Source of the DNA: Burkholderiales bacterium | GTDB lineage: Bacteria; Pseudomonadota; Gammaproteobacteria; Burkholderiales; Burkholderiaceae_E | Assembly (NCBI GenBank): GCA_020348765.1 | Contig: CP070753.1 | Coordinates: 1,407,969 to 1,414,823, forward strand | DNA: 6,855 bases | Reading direction: 5' to 3' | Part shown: piece by piece, positions 6,601 through 6,855 of the stretch | Layout: the number at the start of each line of letters is the position of its first letter | How positions within the stretch are numbered: position 1 is the stretch's first letter | Program-made: the position numbers and the translations under genes | Notes under the pieces: model-generated | The model's input: the letters and a program-made list of their open reading frames with translations, nothing else | What the model was told of the DNA's origin: nothing | Database searches by the model: none

Positions 6601-6855
6601 GCGACGGCTTGCAGGTCGTCCACCCGGAATCCGGGCTGCGGCTGATCGACGGCAGCTTGCGCGCGCAAGTCGCGGGCCAGAACATCGAGGTGCGTCACTG
6701 GGTCATGTACATGCCCGATCCGGCGGCGAGCGCGGCGCCAGACACTGCCGCGCCGGCCAGGCCCGCAACCGCTGCGCCGGCCAAGCCCGAAACCGGTGCG
6801 CCGGCCAAGCCCGGCGCCGCGCCAGCCGCCGGGCGCGAACGCGACCGCACGGCCG
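3669..6855 (+). CDS. tamB: TamB, inner-membrane-anchored periplasmic partner of TamA, 3' end cut by window edge
   Basis: TamB is an AsmA-like protein anchored in the inner membrane; its long beta-taco groove crosses the periplasm to TamA and is thought to carry phospholipids and help outer-membrane protein assembly. I followed the frame by hand for 1062 codons without a stop; E. coli TamB is 1259 residues, so a few hundred residues are probably missing. Seen: an N-terminal anchor (basic MRKRTR, then hydrophobic 7-24); the usual early TamB pattern 'LDPVSLWRRELLASELRADR' followed by a Pro-rich stretch (108-123) and 'LGLPLP'; then many short alternating-hydrophobic strands with G-R-L/D-A turns; and 'VELAGTPQQPLLQGSIEG' (961-978), typical of the start of the C-terminal TamB (DUF490) domain. 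An Ala/Pro/Lys tandem repeat sits at 1028-1051. The only two cysteines are C185 and C189. The ATG overlaps the tamA stop (TGATG) and lacks a Shine-Dalgarno sequence, so translation probably depends on tamA. Confidence 0.9.
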   Translation, partial: MRKRTRAILIALGLLVALLGLVGWQQRDALLQAALEWALARAGDALVVEAPRASFSGRIEAGRVLYRSPGFTLRADAVRMRLDPVSLWRRELLASELRADRVAIRLEPQPPPAQPAPAGPVLPERLGLPLPAALEALAIGLLEFSAPELELRARSIDGQVAFDGSHWRIERLRAAVETPGLETPCRPQCTLALRGALGSERPFALSATLEAQGQLQDSALRARIAVDGQLHAETGLPLGARVEGRWQALALDVDARLDPFAPTARGKLRLSNAEPGPLDAQRWPVARVATGFEYSADALRLTDIAIHDRADAEQATVTGSGTLSTRDLAGRFELAAEALDLSRLHGRLLGSALSGAIELVLGDREIRFDASLREARAPVAAKLRGLARPDRVLLEHVELDAYGGHARASASLELTGARSLQAQAQFERFDPSRIAQLPAMRLAGRLEADLKLEPAPAGTVNLTLADSRLHGRALSLRARASGALRKPAVELDASLGPSKLAASGRLDADDRKARIDWKLDLAEPQLIDPRLEGRVRASGRFAGDPLAPQVELRAEADRLAYDTVELRAVALKITGEPRRHRIELAGRHAGAGFRLDASGALPGRLDQLDAASGWTGRIDVLRIEAPVPVSLSAPAELAVGAGRASLGPTRLAVGAGHLQAQQLSLRDGSIDSSGSFARIAPAPWLQWLGITERTSGMGIADLALSGEWSLRYRPDAPAAERLAGRIGIERSAGDLSIRLPAGDGTSRPRPLGLERVRVDAVIDTDATDLSLALRSLRGTSVDASARITVDPDQPFGMPVTIVSSGRLGGLEPAYWLALLRPGVLAPGVDASSLRLGAGWSLQWRPRSGAADALSGEAFVERESGDVTVKAGSTTIALQLGATRLGLRAAEGGLEARLGLASGRELGIDGSARAGLAAVPGSIAIARTAPWSGRLEGSLALGPLARLVTDELLLDGRLKASVELAGTPQQPLLQGSIEGDGLQVVHPESGLRLIDGSLRAQVAGQNIEVRHWVMYMPDPAASAAPDTAAPARPATAAPAKPETGAPAKPGAAPAAGRERDRTA
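6750..6821 (+). repeat. Three in-frame 24-bp tandem repeats coding Ala/Pro/Lys-rich linker in tamB
   Basis: Three consecutive 24-base units begin at 6750, 6774 and 6798, each opening with GCGCCGGCC. They encode APARPATA, APAKPETG and APAKPGAA. They are in codon phase with tamB, so a change in unit number would not break the frame. The surrounding stretch (about 6717-6832) is also Ala/Pro-rich. Such sequence is extended and disordered, unlike the beta-strand-rich protein on its N-terminal side. Confidence 0.85.

Noticed and set aside
6750..6821. Tandem repeats as a CRISPR or intergenic repeat array
   Set aside because: The units are directly adjacent without spacers, are in codon phase, and encode an Ala/Pro/Lys linker within tamB.

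Overview
The window is very GC-rich (about 70% or more by eye) and almost completely coding. Base composition, the protein families and the gene order all suggest a Gram-negative proteobacterium, most likely a betaproteobacterium of the Burkholderiales type. TamA and TamB require an outer membrane. The genus cannot be fixed from the sequence alone. No RNA gene, insertion sequence, CRISPR array, integrase or other sign of transfer is visible, so this looks like ordinary chromosomal backbone.

Layout: (1) Positions 1-500, minus strand: the first 166 codons of a BioC-type SAM methyltransferase (early biotin synthesis), running off the left edge. (2) Positions 501-543: a short, AT-richer divergent control region with a 7-bp inverted repeat, an 8-bp palindrome and possible -10 boxes on both strands. 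(3) Positions 544-1281, plus: a ComF-family phosphoribosyltransferase with four CxxC pairs. (4) Positions 1298-1771, plus: the tRNA 2'-O-methyltransferase TrmL, at exactly the family's usual length. (5) Positions 1768-3669, plus: TamA, an outer-membrane Omp85 protein with a signal peptide, three POTRA domains and a beta-barrel. (6) Positions 3669-6855, plus: TamB, the inner-membrane-anchored periplasmic partner of TamA, open for 1062 codons and cut by the right edge.

The four plus-strand genes are packed like one operon: a 16-base gap, then a 4-base overlap, then a 1-base overlap. TamA and TamB work together in outer-membrane biogenesis and in lipid or protein transfer across the periplasm. 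TrmL and ComF have no known functional link to them and seem simply to share the transcript. Nothing here amounts to a new biological system. The points most worth a second look are the Ala/Pro/Lys 24-bp tandem repeat inside TamB, the single CxxxC pair in TamB, the compact bioC/comF control region with possible leaderless starts, and the coupling of trmL to tamAB.
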